A stretch of DNA of 64,000 nt from Crocinitomicaceae bacterium (GTDB taxonomy: Bacteria; Bacteroidota; Bacteroidia; Flavobacteriales_D; Crocinitomicaceae), in contig JANQWC010000012.1 of the NCBI GenBank assembly GCA_030730025.1, positions 80,235-144,234 of the forward strand, written 5' to 3'. This document shows positions 50,465 to 60,420 of this stretch, piece by piece (positions within the stretch are counted from its first letter, which is position 1; the number at the start of each line of letters is the position of its first letter). Position numbers and translations under genes: made by a program. The notes below the pieces were generated by a model. The model was not told the origin of the DNA. It saw only the letters and a program-made list of their open reading frames with translations, and did not search any database.

Positions 50465-52738
50465 ATGCGCCTCTTTCTGATTCTTTTTTTCCTTCTATCG
50501 GCTTGCACGCCCAGACCTGTTTTAGCCCAAGTATTTGATGATTTTCACGACCAAAGTCTTTTTCAAGGACTGCTCTGGGGCGGCGATATTGGTGCGTTTC
50601 AGACCAACAGCAATCGGCAATTACAACTCAATGCAGCCAGTGCCGGAGCGGCCAACCTCTACTTTGCGCACCAATTGAACAACAGCACCAACTGGGAATG
50701 TCAGTTTTGGTTGCGACTCAACTTTAGCCCCTCAAGCCTCAATTTTGGGCGCTTTTACCTCGTGGCGAATCAAAGTGACTTGCTCTTGGCCGACCAAGCG
50801 CTGTATCTAGAATTTGGCGAAGCTGGAAGCCAAGATGCACCCAAGTTATTTTGTAGGCAAAATGGGATCGATAGCTTGGTCGGGGTGGGCCCCGCCGGCA
50901 GCGTTGCGGCGGCGTTTCAATTATTTTTTAGCTTCAAGTACAACAATGGTGTTTTTACGCTCGAGACCAAAACGAGTACTGCCGCCGCAAGCAACCTTTG
51001 GTTGTCAGGGCAGTTGCCCTGGCTGCCGGCGGGGCCTTATGCAGGCCTCAGTTGTATTTTTACGAGCGCAAATAGCCAAGGATTTTATCTAGACGATCTG
51101 TATGTGGGGCCGCTACTCGAACAACAAGTACCCAATTTGTTCATTACTGAATTAATGGTTGACCCAGAGCCACAGCAAGGCCTGCCCAACGCAGAATACA
51201 TCGAAATCTACAATGCCGGTGCCAATGCCCAACAACTCAATGGTTTTGTGTTGAGCGACGCCACTGGAAGTTGCACACTGCCCTCCTATTGGCTGCAGCC
51301 CGGAGCTTACGCCACGCTTGTCGGAACCGGACAAAGCAGTGGTTTCAACCCGTCAAAGACCATTGAAGTCAGTGCATTTACAAGTCTGAATAACACAGGT
51401 GAAACCCTCCAGCTCAAGAATGCCCATGGACTACTTTTGGATCAGGTGGCCTACCAAATCAGTTGGTACCAAGATTCCGTCAAAATGAATGGCGGCTATA
51501 GTTTGGAGCGTTGTTCGTTACTTGATCCGTGTTCTGCGGCAGATAATTGGCGTGCGACTCAAGCGCAGCTTGGCGGCACGCCCGGGCTCCAAAATTCGGT
51601 TTTTGAAGCCGCGCCCGATACACTGGCACCGTTCATAAGTTGGGCAGAAGTCCGTGATTCCAACCAAGTTGCATTTGTCTTCTCAGAACCAATGGACAGT
51701 GCCAGTTTAGCACTTTGCGCCATCTCGTTTGATCACAATCTGGGTGCTTTTACACGAACGGCGCTCAATTACTTGCAAATCCAAAATGGCGCACAGCTAC
51801 TTTTGATATTTGAAAATTCCCTTCCCAAAAGTGAGCCCATTGAGGTGTCATTTACAACGATCAAAGATTGCTGGGCCAATACCAATAACCAACAAGCTAC
51901 TTTTATTCGCTATGAAGTACCCCAACCTGGCGACCTCCTGATCAATGAAATTTTATTTGACCCCCCGAGCAATGGCTCAGATTTCATTGAACTTTACAAT
52001 GTAAGTCAGAAATATCTTGATTTGAAACAGTGCAGTATCGGTAACGGACAAGCTACTTATGCCATTACCAAACCATCCATTTCGCCGCGCGATTATTTGG
52101 CACTGAGCCCGGATACAAGCTTTTTAAGTGTTTTTTATCCCAATACACCGAGTGAAAAGACCGCTTTTCAAACCCTTCCCTACTTATACAATGACAGCGG
52201 AACATGCATCTTATATAGCAACGGGAGCGTCTTGGACCAATTGACCTACAACGACACTTGGCATACTGCGCTCATTATCGATACCGAAGGAGTTAGTTTG
52301 GAGCGCTTGGATGCTGCAGCGCCAACACAAAATCCAAATAATTGGTTTTCAGCCGCTCAAAATGTGGGGTTTGCCAGCCCAGGCCGAAGCAATTCACAGC
52401 AAATTGGCGCCAAACAAAATGGCGCACTTTACCTTACCCAACCAGAGTTTAGCCCAGATCAAGACGGCTACCACGATTTTTTAGAAATTCAATACGAATT
52501 GCCTGCGCCAAATATGTTGGTACAGGCCGACATCTATACGCTCGGTGGTAACTTAGTTAAAAAATTAATTGTCAATGAATTATTTGGCACGAAAGGTGTC
52601 TTGATTTGGGATGGCAGCACAGAATACGGCACAATTGCGACCAACGGAATTTACATCTTGGAATTCAAAGCCTTTTCAACAGACCCAAGTGTATTTTTTA
52701 ATCGCAGATTGAGTTTTGCGCGCTGTATTAAACGCTAA
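50465..52738 (+). CDS. Lamin-tail-domain secreted protein with FlgD-like C-terminus
   Basis: Signal peptide; two LTD-like segments (LFITELMVDPEPQQGLPNAEYIEIYNAG and LLINEILFDPPSNGSDFIELYNVS); C-terminal FSPDQDGYHDFLEIQYELP...GVLIWDGSTEYGTIATNGIYILEFKAF. Confidence 0.85.
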   Translation: MRLFLILFFLLSACTPRPVLAQVFDDFHDQSLFQGLLWGGDIGAFQTNSNRQLQLNAASAGAANLYFAHQLNNSTNWECQFWLRLNFSPSSLNFGRFYLVANQSDLLLADQALYLEFGEAGSQDAPKLFCRQNGIDSLVGVGPAGSVAAAFQLFFSFKYNNGVFTLETKTSTAAASNLWLSGQLPWLPAGPYAGLSCIFTSANSQGFYLDDLYVGPLLEQQVPNLFITELMVDPEPQQGLPNAEYIEIYNAGANAQQLNGFVLSDATGSCTLPSYWLQPGAYATLVGTGQSSGFNPSKTIEVSAFTSLNNTGETLQLKNAHGLLLDQVAYQISWYQDSVKMNGGYSLERCSLLDPCSAADNWRATQAQLGGTPGLQNSVFEAAPDTLAPFISWAEVRDSNQVAFVFSEPMDSASLALCAISFDHNLGAFTRTALNYLQIQNGAQLLLIFENSLPKSEPIEVSFTTIKDCWANTNNQQATFIRYEVPQPGDLLINEILFDPPSNGSDFIELYNVSQKYLDLKQCSIGNGQATYAITKPSISPRDYLALSPDTSFLSVFYPNTPSEKTAFQTLPYLYNDSGTCILYSNGSVLDQLTYNDTWHTALIIDTEGVSLERLDAAAPTQNPNNWFSAAQNVGFASPGRSNSQQIGAKQNGALYLTQPEFSPDQDGYHDFLEIQYELPAPNMLVQADIYTLGGNLVKKLIVNELFGTKGVLIWDGSTEYGTIATNGIYILEFKAFSTDPSVFFNRRLSFARCIKR

Positions 52739-52759
52739 ATTTGAATTAAAATTCAGCAC

Positions 52760-53212
52760 ATGAAAGCGTTATTATTTTTACTCAGCTTATTGTTCACCCT
52801 ATCTGTTTCAGCTCAGCGCTACACCAGCGCAATTGGCCTCAGGGGAGGCAGTCCGAACGTCACCTACCTGAACGCCAAATACAGAATGAACCAACAAGCC
52901 TATGAAGTCGGAATTGGCGGCAATCTCGGTGCGGTTTGGCTGCATGGCAATGCCTATTATCAGACCGAACTCAACGATGTACTCGATTATTACTACGGTT
53001 TTGGTGCAAATGTCGGTCTGGGCAAAATGAAACAGTTCGACGCCAACTTCAGCGGTCTTGGTTTAGGAGCCAACGCGGTTATCGGGCTTGAGCACACACT
53101 CGAAGAATTCCCCTTCACGGTTTCACTCGATTTAGGTCCGGGGCTGTATGTCTTGCCTAGATTGCAATTTGGCTTTGCATGGGCATTTAGCGTGCGGTAT
53201 GTCCTCCACTAA
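52760..53212 (+). CDS. Small secreted or outer-membrane beta-barrel-like protein
   Basis: Signal peptide MKALLFLLSLLFTLSVSAQ and glycine/aromatic alternating strands to the C-terminus (FGFAWAFSVRYVLH). Confidence 0.7.
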   Translation: MKALLFLLSLLFTLSVSAQRYTSAIGLRGGSPNVTYLNAKYRMNQQAYEVGIGGNLGAVWLHGNAYYQTELNDVLDYYYGFGANVGLGKMKQFDANFSGLGLGANAVIGLEHTLEEFPFTVSLDLGPGLYVLPRLQFGFAWAFSVRYVLH

Positions 53213-54488
53213 TCTAGATTTTTCTCCCGGATCCAAAAATTGGATTGCTAAATTCTTCGAGCTCCTCGACCGAGGCGTTTTTGGCATTGACGACGACCTC
53301 ATTCACCAGAAGGAAAGCAACCTCACCCACTTTATCTCGCATCAAACAGGCCTAATTTACGGCACGTCCAAATCTTTTATCTTTTCAAATACCCTCGACA
53401 AGAAAAGTTTCAATCCCGACGAGCAACTTCAATTATTGCTTTTTGAAACTTTGCTGTTTACATACATACGCAAACAACAAAAACCGACGACTGCCAAAGC
53501 ATTTACGGACATCCTTTTGTCGTTTTATAAAGGATATGAGGGTGCGAACCTCATCGACCGCATCAAATATAAAACCTCATCACAAGCCACCAATCAGCTA
53601 GAAGTACTGCTGGCATCAAGGGTTGGTATCAAGAGCTCCTTTCTAGGCGCCAATTATTGGCTCAATCACCTCTCGAATGCATTTATTTTTTTAGATGTCA
53701 TTCTGTTCAGGGCATTTTTAGAAGGAGAGCAAGCGCCATTTGTAGACAATTACCAGCGCTACACCTCATCGGTCCTGAATGGACTCATTTACGTTGCGCT
53801 TGTCGATGGCAAAGTCGAAGAAAAAGAAAGAAAAATACTCAAGCACTTCATTGCCTCTGCAGCCCTTCCGCTCGCGCTCAAAAAAAGATACAACGAACGC
53901 ATCAAGGTGGGCATTCCCTTCAAATTACTACAGCAAGAACTGGTCAAAGACGAACTTTTGGCACAGATCACCTTTGAATTTGGGCACTTACTTTTGCAAA
54001 GTACACATGTGATTGCACCTAGAGAACGTCAAAAACTTGAAGCGCTCGGCAGTGCTTTGGATTTGAATACAGCTCAGATGCTTTTGTCTGAAGAAATGTG
54101 TTTGGCTTTTATTTCGCAAAGTGGCCCCAAAGAACTTTTGGTCTACAAGCAATCTACCGAAGCGAGTTTTGCCTTTAAGGAAACCTCTAAAAGATGGCTG
54201 CGCATTATTGGCCGCAATCGCGATCGCTTGCTGACCGAAATGCGCGAAAGCAAAGACCTGATGGCGCTTTTGCAGAAGTCTACCAAAGAAGACCTCAGCC
54301 CCGAAGAAAAAGAACAGGTCAAAGCGCAATTTTACGACATCCTTAAATCCATGCCTTCGCTGGCCTTATTTCTCTTGCCAGGCGGCAGCCTCTTGCTTCC
54401 AATCGTCATGAAACTCGTGCCGGAACTCATCCCCTCTGCTTTTAAAGTCAATGAAGTAGAGAAAAAACACACTGAAGATGAATTGTAA
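53199..54488 (+). CDS. LETM1-related protein with internal TerB-like segment
   Basis: Central IYVALVDGKVEEKERKILKHFIASAALP (TerB-like); C-terminal ILKSMPSLALFLLPGGSLLLPIVMKLVPELIPSAFKV resembles the LETM1 domain; ATG at 53199 overlaps the upstream gene. Confidence 0.78.
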   Translation: MSSTNLDFSPGSKNWIAKFFELLDRGVFGIDDDLIHQKESNLTHFISHQTGLIYGTSKSFIFSNTLDKKSFNPDEQLQLLLFETLLFTYIRKQQKPTTAKAFTDILLSFYKGYEGANLIDRIKYKTSSQATNQLEVLLASRVGIKSSFLGANYWLNHLSNAFIFLDVILFRAFLEGEQAPFVDNYQRYTSSVLNGLIYVALVDGKVEEKERKILKHFIASAALPLALKKRYNERIKVGIPFKLLQQELVKDELLAQITFEFGHLLLQSTHVIAPRERQKLEALGSALDLNTAQMLLSEEMCLAFISQSGPKELLVYKQSTEASFAFKETSKRWLRIIGRNRDRLLTEMRESKDLMALLQKSTKEDLSPEEKEQVKAQFYDILKSMPSLALFLLPGGSLLLPIVMKLVPELIPSAFKVNEVEKKHTEDEL

Positions 54489-54906
54489 AATACACATCCA
54501 TTTGCTCAACGAGCTATTCTCTCAAGAACTCGCCGATGAAAAACACGGCGGCAAAGAATCTGCCGACAACCTGCGCTATGACTGGGAAGACGAACTAGAC
54601 ATTACCTCAGCAGTAACCAAGGTTCAAGAAAAAACAGATGCGGTTTATACTTTAGCTGGTTACGACGAAAACGATGCGCTATTTTCTTACGAGATTCCAG
54701 CCATGCATCTTTTTGAAATTCATTGCGAAACCGACCCAATTACTTATGTTGGTGCCTCCAAAAGCATTGTAGACCACTGCACGCATGCTACGGCAGACAA
54801 CGGCCACACCATCCGCATTTTCCTCAAAGACTACGAGCCGATGGCCAATCCGGTGCCCGGAATTTTTATTGCCTCCAAAGCATTTCCTAAAGCGCTCATC
54901 CGATGA
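54478..54906 (+). CDS. Hypothetical protein (142 aa)
   Basis: Overlaps the upstream stop by 11 nt and the downstream start by 4 nt; no family recognised. Confidence 0.7.
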   Translation: MNCKIHIHLLNELFSQELADEKHGGKESADNLRYDWEDELDITSAVTKVQEKTDAVYTLAGYDENDALFSYEIPAMHLFEIHCETDPITYVGASKSIVDHCTHATADNGHTIRIFLKDYEPMANPVPGIFIASKAFPKALIR

Positions 54907-55820
54907 TTGAACTCAAAGGTATTCAACTCACGTATCAAAAACCTGTGCTGAAGTCCTTGAACTTGGCCGTCAAGCGCGGCGAAATACTTGGGCTCGTCGG
55001 TAAAAGCGGAGCAGGCAAATCTTCTTTGCTCAAAATATGTGCTGGGCTACAAGACCCCGACGACGGGCAAATCACGATTGATGGCAAAATGCAAACGCGC
55101 GTGCGGCATTTATTGGTTCCGGGTTTTAAGGGGCTAGCTATCGTGAACCAAGATTTCAAGCTCGATCCGTATCATACCGTAGAGGAAAACATCCGCGAAG
55201 CTATTTTGCATTGGCCTTATGAAAAAAGGGACAAGCGCGTTCAAAAACTATTGCGTCTTTTTGGACTCAAAGAAATAGGCCCAACCAAGGCACACCTTAT
55301 TTCGGGTGGCGAACAGCAGCGCGTGGCCATTGCCCGTGCTATCGCCGATCAGCCCGCTTACCTCCTGCTCGACGAGCCTTTTGGTCATCTCGATGCGCAT
55401 TTGCGTCAGAAATTGAGTAGTCACCTGATGGACCTCCGCGACGAAGAAAATACCGGTATCATTTTGGTGTCGCACGAAGGGCAAGATGTTCTAGGCTTGT
55501 GCGATCATATTTGCATCTTACAAAATGGCAAATTGTCCAAAAAACTGCAGCCCGAAGCCGTTTATTACCATTATAAAGCGCCTGAACGCGCTAGGCTTTT
55601 TGGCCCCTTGAACACGCTAAAAATGGGCGCCGAACTATTGCATTTCAGACCAGATGAATACAAAGTGAGCCACTCAGGCGTGCCCGTTCAATTTGAAAAA
55701 GCCATGTTTGTAGGTGGGCTCTATCACAACTATGTGCGCAGCAACAACAACGAACGTTTGCTGCTCTACGCCTTTGAAAAATTAACCGAGATCCAAGCCA
55801 TTGAAATCTGCAAAAAATAA
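54903..55820 (+). CDS. ABC transporter ATP-binding protein with C-terminal extension
   Basis: GLVGKSGAGKSSLLKICAG (Walker A), LISGGEQQRVAIARAIADQPAYLLLDEPFGHLD (signature, Walker B). Confidence 0.92.
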   Translation: MIELKGIQLTYQKPVLKSLNLAVKRGEILGLVGKSGAGKSSLLKICAGLQDPDDGQITIDGKMQTRVRHLLVPGFKGLAIVNQDFKLDPYHTVEENIREAILHWPYEKRDKRVQKLLRLFGLKEIGPTKAHLISGGEQQRVAIARAIADQPAYLLLDEPFGHLDAHLRQKLSSHLMDLRDEENTGIILVSHEGQDVLGLCDHICILQNGKLSKKLQPEAVYYHYKAPERARLFGPLNTLKMGAELLHFRPDEYKVSHSGVPVQFEKAMFVGGLYHNYVRSNNNERLLLYAFEKLTEIQAIEICKK

Positions 55821-56715
55821 ACACGGCAAACTGCGCCTTGCACTGCAGGCCTTCTGGACCGCCCTCAAAGGGTATGTTCAGGACGGCGCCTTTCACCATG
55901 GTGCGGCCTTGGCCTACTACACGCTTTTTGCTTTCATTCCGATCATCTACCTCACCACCTCTATTTACGGGCGCATCATCGGGCAGCAAAACATGCGCGA
56001 CATCATCACCACCTTGCTCAAATCCGAACTTGGGCTCCAAGACCCTGCTTCTATTCTACAGCTCGTAGACAGCATGTCTTTTGACAAGCCCAATTTCTTT
56101 TTGGAACTCGTCAGTATTGGCGTGTTGCTCTATACTTGTTCGGCCTTTATGATTTCGCTGAAAAGAAGCTTGAATGAGTTTTTTCATGTCAGTAAAAAAA
56201 GCCGACAAGAGTCCAATCTTTTTATGGAAATCATTGGTTTTCGCTTTGTAGGCGTATTGCTCTTGGCCGTTTTTGCCTTGGTGATCATCCTTTTTTACTT
56301 TCTGCAGATATTTATCTTTTCGGCCCTCACGGGTTGGTTGCAATGGAATAACGGCTTTGTTGATTTCTCACTGCAATTGCTGCAAATTTTCTTGACACTG
56401 CTTTCAAATGTACTGATCTTCACACTCATCTTTAAATACATGCACAATGCCAAGGTGAGTTGGCGCATTGCCCGCGATGGCGCTATTGTGACGGCTATTT
56501 TATTGTACCTGAGTCAGTGGGTGATCGGTTACTACTTGCAGCACTACTTCATCATGGGCAAACTCGGGGTAGCCAATTCGATTTTCATCATGTTGGCGTG
56601 GGTCCACTACTCCGCTCAGATTGTCTTTTTTGGGGCCCAATTTACGTATCAAATTGGCAAGGTTTTTCAAGACCGAATTCTGTCAGACATCAAAGAAACG
56701 ACGGCGGTTTCCTGA
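55801..56715 (+). CDS. YihY/BrkB-family inner-membrane protein
   Basis: GAFHHGAALAYYTLFAFIPIIYL, LYTCSAFMISLKRSLNEFFHV, ILLYLSQWVIGYYLQHY; TTG start overlapping the ABC gene by 20 nt. Confidence 0.88.
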   Translation: MKSAKNKHGKLRLALQAFWTALKGYVQDGAFHHGAALAYYTLFAFIPIIYLTTSIYGRIIGQQNMRDIITTLLKSELGLQDPASILQLVDSMSFDKPNFFLELVSIGVLLYTCSAFMISLKRSLNEFFHVSKKSRQESNLFMEIIGFRFVGVLLLAVFALVIILFYFLQIFIFSALTGWLQWNNGFVDFSLQLLQIFLTLLSNVLIFTLIFKYMHNAKVSWRIARDGAIVTAILLYLSQWVIGYYLQHYFIMGKLGVANSIFIMLAWVHYSAQIVFFGAQFTYQIGKVFQDRILSDIKETTAVS

Positions 56716-59215
56716 ATTCAATTTTGGCGTCTCGGAAAATACTAGAGGTGTTGCGGATGGTCAGCAAGAAGCTTTTGTTGCCGCCAATTGGCACATAATA
56801 GAACGAAAGCGCCCAGCAATGCATATTCCGATTCAAGGAAAAATAAGCGTTGGTTAGCCTGCCTTCTTGCAAATTGATATTGAGATTGCCCGATACATTC
56901 CAGCGCTTCGTGAAACTTAAATCTCCGCTCAGCACCAATGTTTGTACATATTGCCAAGCCGCTGGACTCGTTGAAGAAATTTGCTGATTGGCCTGTATGC
57001 TGTAAACGTGCGACACGTTCATCTTCCAAGGAATGTCGTAATAAATGGCGCGTTCGGGGTGCAATGCATAGTAGTTCAGATCAGCATTCCAGTCTTGTTC
57101 GTTGAACAAAGTACTATGGTCTTGTAACTTTTTGCGGTCTTTTTTGGGCGCCAATACCAGTGTAGTAGTCAGGTTGGTGGTGGTGAGCCTACCCAATTTT
57201 TGTGCATTTTGCCAAGCGTAGGTTCCGATACTTGCACCGGTTGTGGTCCAGGCGTAGGGGCTCCATTGTGCATTGGAAACAAAATTGATCCAGCTAGCCG
57301 GGCTAATGCGCAAATTGAGTGCTAAATCAGAGAGCTTCATGCTGTCTTTAGTGAAGTCGTAGTTGCCTGTCACTGAGAATTGATCGATGAGCCGCACTTT
57401 TTTATAGCCCGTCAGCGTATCTTGCTCCGATTTGAACTTGAGTTCTGCCGTATTATTGATGCCAAAAGTGAGCAAAGACGCCTCTCTGACTGAGCCAACG
57501 GAATAAATACTGCGCTCAAATGGCGAATAAGAAATTGTACTTTGATTTGGGCCTACATTGGCGCTCACGAGCGGATTCCAACCTGGCGTATACCGATAGC
57601 CGATATTTGGCGTCATGAGGTGGCGCAATCTGGCTTGTTTGGGGCCCACAAAACGGTAATAGCCATAAAGTACGGTTGTGGCAGTCAAATTGAAATTGAG
57701 CTCGTGGCGCAAGGCCATTTGCCTGACGGTATCCACGAGGGTCTTGTTTTCTAAAGGATCGTAAGACTTGACAATTTGCTGGAAATTGATTTTGTTGCCA
57801 TAATTGAGACTCGGATTGATCTTCACGGCATTTTTAAACAACCCGGTATTGGTCTGGATGCTGATGCCCTGACTGATGCCGTTCATCAGACGCTGGCTAA
57901 TGGCCGTGAAATCGCCGTTGGTGAGCAAGGAGTCTGCAAATTGGGAGCGGTTTTGCGCCTCTAAATTATAAGTGATGCCAATGCGCTGAATGGTTTTTTT
58001 CCAGTTTTTGTCTGCGGTTTCAAAAAGATCTTTGAAAGGGAAAACGCGCGTAACGTTCACGTTCAGCACAGGACTCGTGAAAGAGATGTTCTGCGCAATG
58101 GAGTTTTGGCGCAACGACATTTTGAGCCCCGTATTGATGGGCTTTCCAGGAAAATTACGCGCTAAATTGATGTCTGAATTGAAAGAGTTCGAGAAATATT
58201 CCGGGTTGATCGGATCTAGCGAATTCTTGGATTTATTGTCGGAGATAAAATTGACGTTTGAAGAAAAATCCCAAAACGGATTAGACTTTTGCGCCTTGCG
58301 GTGGGTCCAGCTCACGGTTACCTTGTTGGCCTTGACATTAGTTGGGAAGCCGCTGTTGAATTGCTGAAAACCCAACGACAAGCGTCCGTTGTAGCCGTAG
58401 CGCTTGGCGTAATCGAGGTCGTTGCGCAAGCCCCAAGAACCACGGCTGTATAAATTGGCATACACAGAAGTTTGGTAGCGGTCGTTAATTGGGAAATACC
58501 AACCCAAATTTTGGAAACCAAATCCGTAGGCTGAAAGCGGAATAAACTCCGGAAACAACAAACCAGAGGTGCGCTCCTTTTGATTGGTCGGAATAAATGC
58601 AAAAGGCAAACCAAGTGGTGTTGGAATGCCCGAAACCCATAAATTCATGGGGCCCGTTACAATGCGTTCATTTGGCACCAATACACCTTTACTCAGCTGA
58701 AAATGGTAGTGTGGCTCTTCTAAATCACAAGTGGTGAGGATCCCCTGACGCAAATGGAGCTCTTCGTTGGCTTGGCGTTTGGCGGTACCCATCCGAAAAT
58801 AAAACTCATCTTGCTTGATTGCAAGCGCCTTGATATAAGCTTTCTGGGTTTTGTAATTCATTTTGAGTGTCTCGCAGCGAATGGTTTCGGTGCCTTCGGT
58901 AAGCTCTGGAAATTCAACTTTTTCCCCTAAGCTATCGACCCGATAACTCGCCTCCACCTGATTGGAATCGATGTCGATGAGGATGTACCCAGCTTTCAAT
59001 GTAAAGCCCTCGCTCTGCACTTCGGCGTTACCATAGAGGTAAATTTTGCGGTTTTGAACGTCGTGCCTGATTTTTTCACTCGCCTTGTAAGTCACGATCT
59101 GATTGAGACTTTCTCCGTCGACAAACAGGGTATCTTGGGCTGTAACCAATACCTGATGGCACATTATTAACAATGTGACGAAGAAAAGTTGTAAAAAGCG
59201 CTGGCGCTGGCTCAA
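56690..59215 (-). CDS. lptD: LPS assembly outer-membrane protein LptD/OstA-like
   Basis: 841 aa; N-terminal OstA-like KIYLYGNAEVQSEGFTLKAGYILIDIDSNQVEA, LTTCDLEEPHYHFQ, SGLLFPEF...YFPINDRYQTSVYANLYSRGSWGL, large C-terminal barrel. Confidence 0.88.
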   Translation of the reverse strand: MSQRQRFLQLFFVTLLIMCHQVLVTAQDTLFVDGESLNQIVTYKASEKIRHDVQNRKIYLYGNAEVQSEGFTLKAGYILIDIDSNQVEASYRVDSLGEKVEFPELTEGTETIRCETLKMNYKTQKAYIKALAIKQDEFYFRMGTAKRQANEELHLRQGILTTCDLEEPHYHFQLSKGVLVPNERIVTGPMNLWVSGIPTPLGLPFAFIPTNQKERTSGLLFPEFIPLSAYGFGFQNLGWYFPINDRYQTSVYANLYSRGSWGLRNDLDYAKRYGYNGRLSLGFQQFNSGFPTNVKANKVTVSWTHRKAQKSNPFWDFSSNVNFISDNKSKNSLDPINPEYFSNSFNSDINLARNFPGKPINTGLKMSLRQNSIAQNISFTSPVLNVNVTRVFPFKDLFETADKNWKKTIQRIGITYNLEAQNRSQFADSLLTNGDFTAISQRLMNGISQGISIQTNTGLFKNAVKINPSLNYGNKINFQQIVKSYDPLENKTLVDTVRQMALRHELNFNLTATTVLYGYYRFVGPKQARLRHLMTPNIGYRYTPGWNPLVSANVGPNQSTISYSPFERSIYSVGSVREASLLTFGINNTAELKFKSEQDTLTGYKKVRLIDQFSVTGNYDFTKDSMKLSDLALNLRISPASWINFVSNAQWSPYAWTTTGASIGTYAWQNAQKLGRLTTTNLTTTLVLAPKKDRKKLQDHSTLFNEQDWNADLNYYALHPERAIYYDIPWKMNVSHVYSIQANQQISSTSPAAWQYVQTLVLSGDLSFTKRWNVSGNLNINLQEGRLTNAYFSLNRNMHCWALSFYYVPIGGNKSFLLTIRNTSSIFRDAKIEFRKPPSFL

Positions 59216-59237
59216 GATGCTTACTTAGATTTGTAAT

Positions 59238-60419
59238 ATGCAGGAAAAACGTACAAAGCTACCAATTTTCAATGGCTTGCAAAAAAACGCAATTCGCGTC
59301 TTTTTATTGGCAGCGTTGTTTTTAATTTCAAACAACTTCATTTGGGGGCAAACAAGTAAAATCAAAACCATTGTAATCGATGCCGGACACGGCGGACACG
59401 ACCCTGGTTGCCATGGCGCTCAGAACAACGAAAAAGAAGTCTGCCTCTCAATGGCACTAAAGTTGGGCGCGCTCATCAAAGAACGTTACCCCGACATCAA
59501 AATCATTTACACCCGCAGCACAGATGTGTTTGTAGAACTCGCAGAGCGCGCAAACATTGCCAATCGCAACAACGCCGATTTGTTCATTTGCATACACGCC
59601 AACGCCGGCAGCACCACGGCTTACGGGTCAGAAACATACGTTTTGGGTCTGCACCGCACAGACGCCCAACAAAAAGTTGCCGAACGAGAAAACGCCAGTA
59701 TTGCCCTCGAAGACGACAAAGGCGCCAAATACCGTTCCTACGACCTCACACCAGACGGCATCATCGCCCTACAGTTTCAATTAGCTGTTTTTCACCGCCA
59801 GTCTATTCTTTTTGCCGAAATGATCCAAAAGGAATTCAAGCGCATTGGTCGTTATGACCGCGGTGTCAAACAAGCTGGCTTTTTGGTACTCTACAAAACC
59901 ACCATGCCGAGCGTATTGATTGAAACGGCATTTTTACCCAACCCCGCTGAAGAAAAACTCATCGGGACCGCAGGAGGCCAACAAAAAATGGCGCAATCGA
60001 TGTTTCAAGCGTTTGTCAACTACAAAAATGCGACTGAAGGCAAAACCGTTGTGGGCGGAACCACCGCGCAACAAGCGCCTGCCGATCCGAAAATAATTGA
60101 TGTCAAGCCACCTAAACCCGTAGAAATACCGAAAGAAGCCCCAAAAGAGCAAGGACTTGTATTTAGGGTGCAAATTGAGACCTCCAATAAGGCCATACCG
60201 ACCAAGTCAAGCCATTTCAATGGACTTGAAATATTTGAATATCAAGACAATACACTTTTCAAATATTGCACTGGAACCTTTCCAAATGACCTTCCAGCTG
60301 CCAAAAACTACAAAAACGAACTCATTCAAAAAGGCTTTCCTCATGCATTTGTAGTGGCTTTCCTCGACGGAGAACGCATCAGTATTGAAAAAGCCATTAA
60401 ATTAGCAGAAAAAAACTAG
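59238..60419 (+). CDS. N-acetylmuramoyl-L-alanine amidase
   Basis: IVIDAGHGGHDPGCHGAQNNEKEVCLSMALKLG, FICIHANAG, SVLIETAFLPNPAEEKLI; C-terminal SPOR-like region. Confidence 0.92.
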   Translation: MQEKRTKLPIFNGLQKNAIRVFLLAALFLISNNFIWGQTSKIKTIVIDAGHGGHDPGCHGAQNNEKEVCLSMALKLGALIKERYPDIKIIYTRSTDVFVELAERANIANRNNADLFICIHANAGSTTAYGSETYVLGLHRTDAQQKVAERENASIALEDDKGAKYRSYDLTPDGIIALQFQLAVFHRQSILFAEMIQKEFKRIGRYDRGVKQAGFLVLYKTTMPSVLIETAFLPNPAEEKLIGTAGGQQKMAQSMFQAFVNYKNATEGKTVVGGTTAQQAPADPKIIDVKPPKPVEIPKEAPKEQGLVFRVQIETSNKAIPTKSSHFNGLEIFEYQDNTLFKYCTGTFPNDLPAAKNYKNELIQKGFPHAFVVAFLDGERISIEKAIKLAEKN

Positions 60420-60420
60420 C

